The position numbers and the translations under genes were made by a program. Under the pieces are notes generated by a model. That model worked only from the letters and a program-made list of their open reading frames with translations, did no database searches and had not been told where the DNA came from. Source: Candidatus Helarchaeota ASGARD archaeon Hel_GB_A (GTDB lineage: Archaea > Asgardarchaeota > Lokiarchaeia > Helarchaeales > HEL-GB-A). Taken from it: 36,318 bases of DNA. Every line of letters starts with the position of its first letter. Position 1 is the first letter of the stretch. Below are positions 8,042-17,785 of this stretch, in pieces. The stretch covers positions 1-36,318 of the forward strand of contig SUPS01000007.1 of the NCBI GenBank assembly GCA_005191415.1, read 5' to 3'.

Positions 8042-9358
8042 ATGCGTGAATTGCATTTTAGGCATGAAAAAATCGAGAAAATGTCCAAAAAAGAGATGCA
8101 AGAACTTCAATTAAAGCGATTAAAGCAAGCTGTACATCGAGCTGCCAAAAACGCTTATTATAATAAAAAATTGAAAGAAACACATGTGAGTCCAGATGAT
8201 ATCCGTGAATTATCGGATATTCAGAAGCTTCCTTTCATGACGAAAAAAGATTTTCAGGTAAATTTTCCGTATGGATTATTAACGGTGGAGAAATCGGAGT
8301 TAGTCCGATTACATGCGACTTCTGGAACCACAGGAAAGCCTGTTACTTGTTTTTATACTGAAAATGATTTAGAAACATGGACAGAATTGATTGCAAGAAA
8401 CTTAACCTGCATTGGCGTAACGAAAGAAGATGTATTTCAAAATACGGTAACACATGGATTATTTACAGGAGGATTAGGCTATTTTCAGGGCGCTACGCGA
8501 TTAGGATGTTTATATATTCCCTTTGGTGGTGGAAACACAGCACGTCAATTAGAATTTATGATTGATTACGGAGTTACAGCGATACATGGGATTCCCTCTT
8601 TTGGTTTGCGATTAGTGGAAGTAGCAGAAGAGATGAATTTAAAGGTACCTTTACGATTAGCGATGTTGGGGGCCGAATTATGGTCCAATAGCGTGCGAAA
8701 GAAGATTGAAGAGGGATTAGAATGTGAAGCATACGATAATTATGGTTTAACAGAATTAATTGGACCAGGAGTTTCCTGCGAATGTCCTGAAAGTAAGGGA
8801 GATTCCTTACATGTGTGGTCAGATAATTTCATCGCTGAAATCATCGATCCTGCTACGGGAGAGCGACTTGATTTTGGTGAGGAAGGCGAATTGGTCTTGA
8901 CCAATTTAACAAAAGAAGCGATGCCAGCAATCCGCTATAGAACTCGTGATCTTACCAGTCTAGAAGAGGAATGTGCCTGTGGTAGAAACGCACACGTGCG
9001 AATGAAGCGAATCAAAAGCAGACTAGATGATATGCTAAAAATCCGCGGTGTAAATGTTTTTCCTTCTCAGATCGAATATGTTATAATGAAACATAAAGAA
9101 ATTGGTTATAACTATCGAATAAGACTTTGGAAAAGGGGTGCACTCGATGAAATTACCGTTGAGGCAGAAGTTAAAAACGAAGTTTTTAGAGATTTAAAGA
9201 CTGAAGCTGAAATTGTAGATAAAATGCAACTCTTAAAAAATAAAATTGCAGAAGAATTGCGGAATTTAATTCTACTTCGAATTAATGTTGAATTAAAACC
9301 CGAAGGTGCGATCCCTCGGTCGCAAGGCAAAGCAAAACGTATCTTTGATGAAAGATAA
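8042..9358 (+). CDS. Phenylacetate-CoA ligase family (PaaK-like) AMP-forming ligase
   Basis: LHATSGTTGKPVTCFYT, YDNYGLTELIGPGVSCEC, YRTRDLT, RIKSRLDDMLKIRGVNVFPSQIE. Confidence 0.9.
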   Translation: MRELHFRHEKIEKMSKKEMQELQLKRLKQAVHRAAKNAYYNKKLKETHVSPDDIRELSDIQKLPFMTKKDFQVNFPYGLLTVEKSELVRLHATSGTTGKPVTCFYTENDLETWTELIARNLTCIGVTKEDVFQNTVTHGLFTGGLGYFQGATRLGCLYIPFGGGNTARQLEFMIDYGVTAIHGIPSFGLRLVEVAEEMNLKVPLRLAMLGAELWSNSVRKKIEEGLECEAYDNYGLTELIGPGVSCECPESKGDSLHVWSDNFIAEIIDPATGERLDFGEEGELVLTNLTKEAMPAIRYRTRDLTSLEEECACGRNAHVRMKRIKSRLDDMLKIRGVNVFPSQIEYVIMKHKEIGYNYRIRLWKRGALDEITVEAEVKNEVFRDLKTEAEIVDKMQLLKNKIAEELRNLILLRINVELKPEGAIPRSQGKAKRIFDER

Positions 9359-9502
9359 TTCATAAAATAAAATAATTTTTCTTTTAACCTACATAACCAT
9401 CTGAATCTTAATTAGATTCATTTAAAAGACCATCTAAAGTTATTTGCTATTAGAAAAGATATTTTTTTAAAACAAGAGAAAAGTATAGCACATCAAAGAT
9501 CT

Positions 9503-11284
9503 TTGATGTATATTGTTATTTTGGTGATTACAGAAATGAATGAAGAAGATTTATGTGAAATGAATTTAGATCAGATTGCTGATTTTGAGAATGAAAGTGA
9601 ATGGGTTCGCCCAGGGCGCCCATGGCTCCGAAATAGGGATAAGGTGGATGTACCTAAAAGTCTAAGATATCCTAAAGTAGCAGGTGCTTATTGCCTTTTA
9701 AAGCGAACTGCTAAGCATTTCCCAAATAATAGAGCCTTTTATTTTATTCCTAAAGAGGAGAAATTTACCTATTATGAGACCGATTATTTTTCGGATATTT
9801 TCGCAAATGCACTTGCAACGAAGTATGGAATCAAGAAAGGGGACGGAGTAGCGATCATGACAGGGAATAATTCTGAATATATCTTTGCAGTATATGGGGT
9901 TATGAAGGCAGGTGGGATCCTTATTCCCATCAATCCATTACTTAAGAAAAAGGAAGTAGCGCATATCGTAAGTTCTGCAGGAAATATCAAAGTTTTTATT
10001 GTGGCAGAAAACCTTTTAGGAACTGTAAAACGGGTAAGAAAAGAACATGATGTAGGGGATTTGATAATAATAACGGATCGTAAAGATGATGGTCAAGTCA
10101 CCTTTAAATTTTTACTTGAGGCGTATCAACCCAAACCTCCAAAGGTTGAATTGAATATTAATGAGGATCTTGCGGCATTGTTATTTACGGGGGGAACTAC
10201 GGGATTGCCGAAGGGAGTAATGCTTACTCATGCTAATATTATAGCAAATTCTTTGCAATTCCTTCTCACAGGTGCAGCGGGGACATATCAATCCTTCAGA
10301 GATAATCTAGAAAGAATGGGGAAAATCTCCACCATTACAAGTAATCCATTATGTCATGGGATGGGATTTTTTGTCTTGAACAGTTGTGTTTTAGGAGCAA
10401 TTACCCTTTTAATTGATACATTTGACCCAGGGCGGATTTTAAAATGGATTGAAATGTATCGGCTTGCATCTTATAGTGGAATTCCGTTGATGTTTCAAAT
10501 GTTGGCAAATCATCCAAATTTCAAAACAGCAGACCTTTCCTCGTTAGAAATGGCAGGATCAGGGGCAGCACCTCTTCCACCGAAAACAGCTGCTATTTGG
10601 AAGGAAAAAACTGGGCTTAAGGTAGTAAACGCATATGGTCTTACAGAGGTCACATGTATGGTAACGATGGCACAATGTTGGGAAGAAATTAAACCAGAAA
10701 GTATTGGATTTCCTATCATCGATACGGATGCGAAAATTGTTATGCCTCCAGATTATAACACGGAATTGCCCCCAGGAGAAACAGGTGAATTATTAGTCCG
10801 CGGACCACAAGTCATGAAAGGATATTGGAAAAATCCTGAAGCAACCAAAAATACATTAGTAGAAGATGAAAACGGAAATCTCTGGTTACGGACAGGAGAT
10901 CTTGCTAAGATGGATGAAAATGGATTTTTCTACATTGTAGGGCGATCTAAAGAGCAAATTAAGTATAAAGGTTATCGAATTTTACCAGCAGAAGTAGAAT
11001 CTAGCTTATATGAGCATCCTGCCGTTTTAGAATGCGGCGTGATAGGATTACCAGATGAAACTGCAGGAGAAACAATCAAAGCCTTTATAAAGTTAAAACC
11101 AGAATATCGAGGAAAAATTTCGGAGCAGGAGATTATAGAATGGGCAAAAGAAAATATGGCGGGATACAAATACCCAAGGCTCGTGGAATTCGTCAGTTCC
11201 ATTCCTCGGACCCCTGTGGGTAAAGTAATGCGACGAGCTCTTTTAGAGCGAGAATTAAAGAAAAGAGAAAGGAAAGTTGACTAA
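9503..11284 (+). CDS. AMP-forming acyl-CoA synthetase (ANL superfamily)
   Basis: LLFTGGTTGLPKGVMLTHANI, VNAYGLTEVT, LRTGDLAKMDENGFFYIVGRSKEQIKYKGYRILPAEVES, TPVGKVMRRALL. Confidence 0.93.
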   Translation: MMYIVILVITEMNEEDLCEMNLDQIADFENESEWVRPGRPWLRNRDKVDVPKSLRYPKVAGAYCLLKRTAKHFPNNRAFYFIPKEEKFTYYETDYFSDIFANALATKYGIKKGDGVAIMTGNNSEYIFAVYGVMKAGGILIPINPLLKKKEVAHIVSSAGNIKVFIVAENLLGTVKRVRKEHDVGDLIIITDRKDDGQVTFKFLLEAYQPKPPKVELNINEDLAALLFTGGTTGLPKGVMLTHANIIANSLQFLLTGAAGTYQSFRDNLERMGKISTITSNPLCHGMGFFVLNSCVLGAITLLIDTFDPGRILKWIEMYRLASYSGIPLMFQMLANHPNFKTADLSSLEMAGSGAAPLPPKTAAIWKEKTGLKVVNAYGLTEVTCMVTMAQCWEEIKPESIGFPIIDTDAKIVMPPDYNTELPPGETGELLVRGPQVMKGYWKNPEATKNTLVEDENGNLWLRTGDLAKMDENGFFYIVGRSKEQIKYKGYRILPAEVESSLYEHPAVLECGVIGLPDETAGETIKAFIKLKPEYRGKISEQEIIEWAKENMAGYKYPRLVEFVSSIPRTPVGKVMRRALLERELKKRERKVD

Positions 11285-11700
11285 ATTTTTATTTTTTGTT
11301 TCCATCCTTTTTGAAGTAACGGTATTACTGCAAGAAAGGCGATCAGGAGAAAGCTGAACATGAATCCAGGAATTCCACCACTTACGATTATGCCTTGGTA
11401 AACCAACTGAAAATAGATTCGTTATTTGTAATCCCAAAAACACATAATTTGCCATCATAAAATCCAACGGCAGTGGTAGAGCCATCTTGTGAGATATCAA
11501 TGGCACCTATGTTATTAGCTCCTTTATAGAACCATATAAAGGTTCCTGTGCTCTTTTACAGCAAGAGAGCTATTTCATCAATGTCTACAACGACATAATC
11601 GGCATTTTTGGCAATAGAATAAAAGCGCGTAACCATACAATGATATGATTAATAGAATCAGTCATTATGGAGCCGTTATTTTTAAGGCTTCTATTTTTTT
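11281..11700 (-). pseudogene. Decayed C-terminal part of a WD40/PQQ-like beta-propeller surface protein with a C-terminal TM anchor
   Basis: Minus strand, disrupted frames: MVTRFYSIAKNADYVVVDIDEIALLL*KSTGTFIWFYKGANNIGAIDISQDGSTTAVGFYDGKLCVFGITNNESIFSWFTKA* then frame-shifted IVSGGIPGFMFSFLLIAFLAVIPLLQKGWKQKIKI*. The 5' limit is approximate. Confidence 0.7.
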
Positions 11701-11708
11701 TTATTTTT

Positions 11709-11720
11709 TTTAAATTTATA
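11709..11720 (+). promoter_or_regulatory. Candidate archaeal TATA box
   Basis: TTTAAATTTATA about 65 nt upstream of the next ligase start. Confidence 0.35.
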
Positions 11721-11784
11721 AGGAGAAAGATGTAAATAGAAGATCAAACTTTATCAATAATTTAAAGATGAAGGAGTGAAATGA

Positions 11785-13509
11785 ATGGAAAAACCTTGGT
11801 TTAAGAAATGGCCGAAGGAATATCCAAAGTCATTGAAGTATTATGAAGGTAATATTGCTGAATTCCTGGCAGGTAGTGCAAAGAAATATCCGGATCGAAT
11901 AGCTTGTGATTTCATGGGAAAACAGCTTAACTATGCCGAATTAGATGATTTAGTTAATCGGTTTGCAGCGGCATTACATAAAGTAGGGATAAAAAAGAAT
12001 GATATGGTTGCGCTTTTCTTCCCTAATTGCCCACAATTTTTGATTGCTTACTATGCAGCACTCCGAATTGGGGCGCGTGTTACTATGTGTTCGCCTTTAC
12101 ATTCGGAGCGAGAACTCACACATCATCTTAATGATTCTGGTGCTGAAACGATTGTAACATTAAAATTAAAATTACTTTATGATAAACTCGAGAATATTAG
12201 GGAAAATACGAAATTAAAACGCATTATAATCTCTGATCTCCGAGAATATTTGGGTACAAAATACAAAATTTTAATGACTCTTTTCAAATTCAGAGCATTC
12301 GCAAAAGTAAAAGATGCGGATTATATTTACTCATTCAAGGAACTTTTGGAGACACCGCCAAACCCGCCAAAAGTGAAAATTGATTCCAAAAAAGATATTG
12401 CAGTTCTTGCGTATACAGGTGGCACAACAGGACTTCCCAAAGGGGCGATGATATCACACTTTAATGTAATTGCGAATGTAACGCAAGTAGCAGTTTGGTT
12501 GGCGCCTGCCTTAGATCAAGAAATTAAACCAGAATATACACCAGAAACCTTTCCGACAGATAAAGAATATACCATATTAGTGGTGGTTCCGTGGTTTCAT
12601 GCAATGGGCACAATTGCATACATGAATAATCCAATTTTTTCTGCTATGACATTAGCAGTTCTCCCTCGATTCGATCCATTAGATTACATGAAAGCAATGC
12701 ACAAGTATAAACCAGTCGCTCTTGGCGGAGCGCCACCGATGTACGTCCCGATTTTGAATCATAAGAAACTTAATAAATTTAAGGAGGATTTTGCACGAGT
12801 GAAAGTTGTAGCAAGTGGAGCAGGACCTTTACCAGTAGAACATATGAGAAAGTTACGAGAACTCGTTGAACCTGGGGGCGGCGTTGTAATAGAAGCATAC
12901 GGACTCACAGAATGCACAATGGGAGCATTATTTAATCCAGCTCCAAGAGATGCAATACGAAAAATAGGGGGCGTTGGTATACCTCTTTTTGATACAGATG
13001 TAAAGATTGTCGATGAGGCAGGAAATGAGCTAGAAGTTGGTAAAGAAGGGGAAATTATCATGAAAGGACCACAAGTAATGCTAGGATATTGGAATAGGCC
13101 AGAAGCGACCGCTGAAACAATAAAGGATGGCTGGTTATACACAGGTGATATCGGCAAAATGGATGAAGATGGCTATTTTTACATAGTAGATCGGAAAAAA
13201 GATATGCTTAAGTATAAGGGATATCAATATTCTTCGCGCGAATTAGAAGATATCTTATATGAGCACCCTGCCATTAAGCAGGCGGCGGTTGTCGGAGTAA
13301 AGACAGAAATGGGTGAAATTCCACGAGCTTACATCGTATTGAAAGAAGGGGCAAAAGTTACAGTAGAAGAAATCAAAGATTTTGTAAAAGATAAAGTAGC
13401 TTATTATAAAAAGATAAAAGAAGTAGTATTTCGGGATGAATTACCAGTATCTTTAGCTGGAAAAGTATTAAAACGCGACTTACGAAAGGAAGCAGAAGAA
13501 GGAAAATGA
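11785..13509 (+). CDS. AMP-forming long-chain fatty acid-type acyl-CoA ligase
   Basis: LAYTGGTTGLPKGAMISHFNV, IEAYGLTECTMGA, WLYTGDIGKMDEDGYFYIVDRKKDMLKYKGYQYSSRELE, SLAGKVLKRDLR. Confidence 0.93.
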   Translation: MEKPWFKKWPKEYPKSLKYYEGNIAEFLAGSAKKYPDRIACDFMGKQLNYAELDDLVNRFAAALHKVGIKKNDMVALFFPNCPQFLIAYYAALRIGARVTMCSPLHSERELTHHLNDSGAETIVTLKLKLLYDKLENIRENTKLKRIIISDLREYLGTKYKILMTLFKFRAFAKVKDADYIYSFKELLETPPNPPKVKIDSKKDIAVLAYTGGTTGLPKGAMISHFNVIANVTQVAVWLAPALDQEIKPEYTPETFPTDKEYTILVVVPWFHAMGTIAYMNNPIFSAMTLAVLPRFDPLDYMKAMHKYKPVALGGAPPMYVPILNHKKLNKFKEDFARVKVVASGAGPLPVEHMRKLRELVEPGGGVVIEAYGLTECTMGALFNPAPRDAIRKIGGVGIPLFDTDVKIVDEAGNELEVGKEGEIIMKGPQVMLGYWNRPEATAETIKDGWLYTGDIGKMDEDGYFYIVDRKKDMLKYKGYQYSSRELEDILYEHPAIKQAAVVGVKTEMGEIPRAYIVLKEGAKVTVEEIKDFVKDKVAYYKKIKEVVFRDELPVSLAGKVLKRDLRKEAEEGK

Positions 13510-13605
13510 GCAAATAGGTTTATTTTGGAATATCAAACCTTCTTTTCTTTTTTTAGAATCTATTTATCACCAATTAAAAAATATCAAGAAGATTATGGGA
13601 TTTTA

Positions 13606-14727
13606 ATGAAACCAGGAAGATATTTAGTCTTAGGGGATATTGCATGTGCGGAAGGGGCGATTTACGCAGGTTGTAGTTTATTCGCAGGCTATCCTATCAC
13701 ACCAGCTACCGAAATTGCGGAATATCTATCAAGAAGGCTACCAGAATGTAATGGCTATTTTCTCCAAATGGAAGATGAGATTGCATCATCTGCAGCTATT
13801 ATTGGGGCATCATGGGCAGGTGCAAAAGCCATGACGGCGACTTCTGGGCCAGGTTTTAGTCTAATGCAAGAAAATATATCATATGCATATCATACTGAAA
13901 CGCCAATCGTTATTGTTGTTGTCCAACGCTCAGGACCTTCTACAGGACAAGCGACTTACCCTGCCCAACAAGAATTCTATCAAGCACGATACGGAGCACA
14001 CGGCGATTATGAATCAATTGTATTGAGCCCTAATTCAGTCCAAGAAGCATTCGATATGACAATTCGCGCATTTAATCTTTCAGAGATGTATCGACTTCCT
14101 GTTATTTTGCTAATGGATGGCGCCATTGGACATATGCGCGAAGAATTAATCATTCCAAAACCTGAAACTATTCAAATCGAGTATCGGTATAAATTAGGAG
14201 ATCCCCAAACCAGAGAAAATCAGATTCTACCGATGGGGCAATTTGGAGAAGGGCATAAGTTATTAGTTACAGGTTCAGCACATGAGATTTCAGGGAAGAG
14301 AAATTATGCACCTGAAGTACATTCCGCCACAATTCGCCGTATTTGTTCAAAAATTTCAAATGCATCAGATATAATAGAAATTGAATCGAGATATTTGGAT
14401 GATGCGAAGGCAGTCATTATTTCCTATGGAATATCAGCAAGACCAGCTTATGGCGCTGTATTAGCATTAAGGAAAAAGGGAATAAAAGTTGGTTTTATTC
14501 GTTTTAAAACGCTTTGGCCCTTTCCTGATATAATTCTTCAGAAACTAATGAATGAAGATATTAACCATGTGTTTGTGGTTGAGATGAATAATGGAATGGC
14601 AGTTAGAGAAGTCCAGAGAGTTATTAAAAATGCCAAAATTATATCAGTTACACAATTAGGCGGGGTAATTCCGAGCATGGAATCTATAATTAAAAAAGTG
14701 GAGGCACAAATGGAATGCAAGAATTGA
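13606..14727 (+). CDS. korA: 2-oxoacid:acceptor oxidoreductase alpha subunit (KorA-like), probable start ATG 13606
   Basis: GYPITPATEIAEYLSRRLPECNGYFLQMEDEIASSAAIIGASWAGAKAMTATSGPGFSLM; ORF track start at 13525 (TTG) gives an atypical leader. Confidence 0.88.
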   Translation: MKPGRYLVLGDIACAEGAIYAGCSLFAGYPITPATEIAEYLSRRLPECNGYFLQMEDEIASSAAIIGASWAGAKAMTATSGPGFSLMQENISYAYHTETPIVIVVVQRSGPSTGQATYPAQQEFYQARYGAHGDYESIVLSPNSVQEAFDMTIRAFNLSEMYRLPVILLMDGAIGHMREELIIPKPETIQIEYRYKLGDPQTRENQILPMGQFGEGHKLLVTGSAHEISGKRNYAPEVHSATIRRICSKISNASDIIEIESRYLDDAKAVIISYGISARPAYGAVLALRKKGIKVGFIRFKTLWPFPDIILQKLMNEDINHVFVVEMNNGMAVREVQRVIKNAKIISVTQLGGVIPSMESIIKKVEAQMECKN

Positions 14728-15515
14728 TGAAGAAATATTTGCGATATCTTCCGCACAGATTCTGTGCAGGTTGTGGAAACGGCATCGTACTTAATTGTTT
14801 TGTTAGAGCTATTGATCAATTAAAATTGGATACGGATTCCTACCTTTGTGTGTCAGGTATTGGCTGCTCATCGTGGATTCCAAGTCCCTACTTAAATCTA
14901 GATACTTTTCATACGCTTCATGGACGCGCGATTGCCTATGCAACGGGGGCAAAAGTAGCGAATAACAAGTTGAATGTAATAGTTTTTACAGGAGATGGAG
15001 ATGGGGCAGGAATTGGTGGAAACCACTTAATTCATGCAGCTCGAAGGAATATTGACTTAACGGTTTTATTATTAAATAATTATACATATGGAATGACAGG
15101 GGGACAAGTAGCACCAACAACGCCACATGCTAGTCTTACATCTACGTCTCCTTATGGAAATCCTGAGAGACCATTTGATCTTTGTAAATTAGTTGAAGCT
15201 GCAGGGGCGACATATGTTGCTCGCTGGACCGTATTTCAGCCCCGTGCCTTGATAAAATCAATGAAGGAAGCGATATTACATAAAGGTTTCTCCTTTATTG
15301 AAATTTTATCACCTTGTCCTACGGAATATGGGCGAAGAAATCAGCTTTCCATACGAGATTATTTAAACTATTTTAAAGAATTATCAAATCCCCAAGGAAA
15401 TGGATCGAAGATCCCCCTAGGCGTGTTCGTTAAAAAGGAAGCCCCTGAATTCTGTATGCAATTAAATTTAATCAAAATGAAAGCGCAGGGAAAAAGGGGG
15501 GAAAAAATTGATTAA
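14715..15515 (+). CDS. korB: 2-oxoacid:acceptor oxidoreductase beta subunit (TPP-binding)
   Basis: CAGCGNGIVLNCF, TPP motif GDGDGAGIGGNHLIHAARRNIDLTVLLLNN, YGMTGGQVAPTTP; overlaps the alpha gene. Confidence 0.92.
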   Translation: MQELMKKYLRYLPHRFCAGCGNGIVLNCFVRAIDQLKLDTDSYLCVSGIGCSSWIPSPYLNLDTFHTLHGRAIAYATGAKVANNKLNVIVFTGDGDGAGIGGNHLIHAARRNIDLTVLLLNNYTYGMTGGQVAPTTPHASLTSTSPYGNPERPFDLCKLVEAAGATYVARWTVFQPRALIKSMKEAILHKGFSFIEILSPCPTEYGRRNQLSIRDYLNYFKELSNPQGNGSKIPLGVFVKKEAPEFCMQLNLIKMKAQGKRGEKID

Positions 15516-16059
15516 ATCGGTAAGAATAATTGGGATAGGGGGGCAAGGAGTAATTAAAGCAGGAATAATACTAGCAAAGGCAATTTTTTTAAAAGGATTA
15601 AATGTAGTTCAAACACAAACTTATGGAGCAGAAGTTCGTGGAGGTGCTGTAAATGCAGATATTATTTTTGTCACTGAAAAAGGAGAAGAAATTTATGATT
15701 TGAATATAGGTTCATTTGATTTCTTTTTAATTATGGCAAATAGAGGGTTGGAGAGACATGAATCCTTTTTAAAAGATAATACGATAGTGATCTTCCCGCA
15801 ATCATTAGTTCCGGAAATAAAATTCTCTGATCATCCTTCTATAAAAAAATACGTAATCTTAGATAAAGAGATTTTACGCCAATTAGAAGGTCCGTTCTCC
15901 TTAAATATGAGTTATTTAGGAGCCTTTGCCAAAATATATTCGGATCTTGAAATAGAACTACTCAAAAAAACGATAAAATCTGAAAGTCGAGAGAAATATC
16001 TAAAAGATAATTTGAAAGCTCTTGAGTTGGGCTTTAGTAATATTCGAGAATTATTTTGA
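15508..16059 (+). CDS. korC: 2-oxoacid:acceptor oxidoreductase gamma subunit
   Basis: RIIGIGGQGVIKAGIILAKAIFLKGLNVVQTQTYGAEVRGGAVNADI; overlaps the beta gene. Confidence 0.92.
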   Translation: MIKSVRIIGIGGQGVIKAGIILAKAIFLKGLNVVQTQTYGAEVRGGAVNADIIFVTEKGEEIYDLNIGSFDFFLIMANRGLERHESFLKDNTIVIFPQSLVPEIKFSDHPSIKKYVILDKEILRQLEGPFSLNMSYLGAFAKIYSDLEIELLKKTIKSESREKYLKDNLKALELGFSNIRELF

Positions 16060-16557
16060 AAGACCCTTAATTATGCAACCTTTTTCACCGAGTTCATGGG
16101 TAAATTTCAACTTTGCGAGTTCGGTTAAATATTCACGGAAGAGAGACCGACACCAAGTACGACAATAGAGTTCTGTGGGATAATTTGCCTCAAATTTTTT
16201 GATTAACTTTTTCATCTCTTTCTTTAGTGGGCAATCCTTGACAATGATGGTGATACCTTCTTCTTTCGTCTCGATTGTAACATGAGAAGTGGGGAGCACG
16301 TATTGCATCCCTTCGATCACATTTTTAATTAATATATTGACTAATTGCTTCTGTGATATCATTTTTAGAGATTTAATTAAGGTCTTCTTTAGAAATCCCA
16401 CGCGGTAATTCGCACTCCAACTCGCCATTTTCTCCCCGAATTCTAGTGCTACATCTTCTCCATATTTTTCAGTTAGGAATTTTAAGATAATGACATAATT
16501 GAGCATCAAGCTTTCTTTGGTTGCTTTGTACATTTCTTCCATTGTATATTCTTTCAT
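16051..16557 (-). CDS. Uncharacterised Cys-containing protein, possible metal-binding domain
   Basis: MKEYTMEEMYKATKES..., C-terminal C-P-x21-C-x3-C-x24-C; ATG 16557 with GGTGAT upstream preferred over TTG 16590. Confidence 0.65.
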   Translation of the reverse strand: MKEYTMEEMYKATKESLMLNYVIILKFLTEKYGEDVALEFGEKMASWSANYRVGFLKKTLIKSLKMISQKQLVNILIKNVIEGMQYVLPTSHVTIETKEEGITIIVKDCPLKKEMKKLIKKFEANYPTELYCRTWCRSLFREYLTELAKLKFTHELGEKGCIIKGLSK

Positions 16558-16586
16558 AGTATCACCACAAATCGGACTTTTTTTTA

Positions 16587-17750
16587 TCAAATTAAAGGGC
16601 GTTCAATTTTTACAATTGGAGGTTGAACACCCATTTTCTTTAATTCTTTGAAATATTTTTGGGGGTCGATGCACATTTCTGGGAATAAAGTTCCTGTTTG
16701 CGTTATTTCCTCGCGAGCCAACATTAAAGTTGCGATAGTGAGAGGCATTGCCGTGCCCATTCCGACCAGATCTAATCCTTTTGGAGTTTTATAGATGGAT
16801 TCGATTGTGAAAGTCACCTTTTTCCGACCTTGCTTACCTTTAACCAAAACGCGAAGAACTCCAATATACTCGGGTATTTCATCTTTTGGTTTAAGTGAAT
16901 TATATAACTGACGTAATACCTCGCGAGGCACAACTTCTTTCCCATCAACATTAATAGGGGTAGTATTAGCTAATCCAAGATCCATCAAGAATTTCGCTTT
17001 TTCCGTAAAGATTCGAGGATGACCTCCTTTGAAATACACATATTTTATACCTTTGTCTTTAAAGGAGATAGGGAGACTAAAAACTTCAGAATGAATTCGA
17101 AAGATAACTTCTGTTAGTCCTAGCGGTTCTGGGAGATAAATTTCTTCTTTTCCAGCAAATGGTTGTAATTCGATGTATTTTCCGTCCTTAAAGATAATAG
17201 GATTCTTGATCAATCCATCAAGTACTGAATCAATGTGCCAAGAAAATCTGATGGGACCTGTTTCTTCACCAATATCATGTACACAGTCAAATACACCAAT
17301 TTCTTCGATTGAATCTAATTGATCAGCCGCATATCGCGCCATAATATTAGTATTCCCAGGAGCACCACCCATGCAAAGGAGAGCCGTAAGATTTGCACTT
17401 TTGAAAGCATTATTCAGTTCATATTGTTCTCGAGTTACATGAAAGAGCCCACCGGGATCAACATAATTGACATGGGCTTTTAAAGCTGCTTTCATCGCAG
17501 GAACGTTGAATTGATATCCAGCTGTATTGATAAAAACCTCTGCGCCATCCAATAGTTTTGCCGTTTCTTCAATATTAGTTACATCCATTTTTGTGTGGGT
17601 AATTTTTCTGCTTTTGAGATCTCTCGCAACGGTTTCAGCTTTTTTTTGGTCAATATCACCAATTAATATTTCTTTCACTTTGGAATTCATTGCCAGAAAT
17701 GAAGCGACCCATTTACCAACGGTCCCTACCCCAGCAACTACAAACTTCAT
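16587..17750 (-). CDS. Saccharopine dehydrogenase-like oxidoreductase (second copy in window)
   Basis: MKFVVAGVGTVGKWVASFLA Rossmann start; GGAPGNTNIMARYAADQLDSIEEIGVFD. Confidence 0.85.
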   Translation of the reverse strand: MKFVVAGVGTVGKWVASFLAMNSKVKEILIGDIDQKKAETVARDLKSRKITHTKMDVTNIEETAKLLDGAEVFINTAGYQFNVPAMKAALKAHVNYVDPGGLFHVTREQYELNNAFKSANLTALLCMGGAPGNTNIMARYAADQLDSIEEIGVFDCVHDIGEETGPIRFSWHIDSVLDGLIKNPIIFKDGKYIELQPFAGKEEIYLPEPLGLTEVIFRIHSEVFSLPISFKDKGIKYVYFKGGHPRIFTEKAKFLMDLGLANTTPINVDGKEVVPREVLRQLYNSLKPKDEIPEYIGVLRVLVKGKQGRKKVTFTIESIYKTPKGLDLVGMGTAMPLTIATLMLAREEITQTGTLFPEMCIDPQKYFKELKKMGVQPPIVKIERPLI

Positions 17751-17785
17751 TTTTTCTCAACTCCTATTTAATCATTTTTAAAGTT

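Noticed and set aside
11255-11506. Minus-strand ORF of 83 aa from the ORF track
   Set aside because: It crosses a pseudogene in the wrong frame; the propeller and TM-anchor similarity lie in the other two frames.
12759-13157. 132 aa antisense ORF inside the acyl-CoA ligase
   Set aside because: Fully inside a strongly supported CDS on the other strand; composition is that of an antisense shadow.
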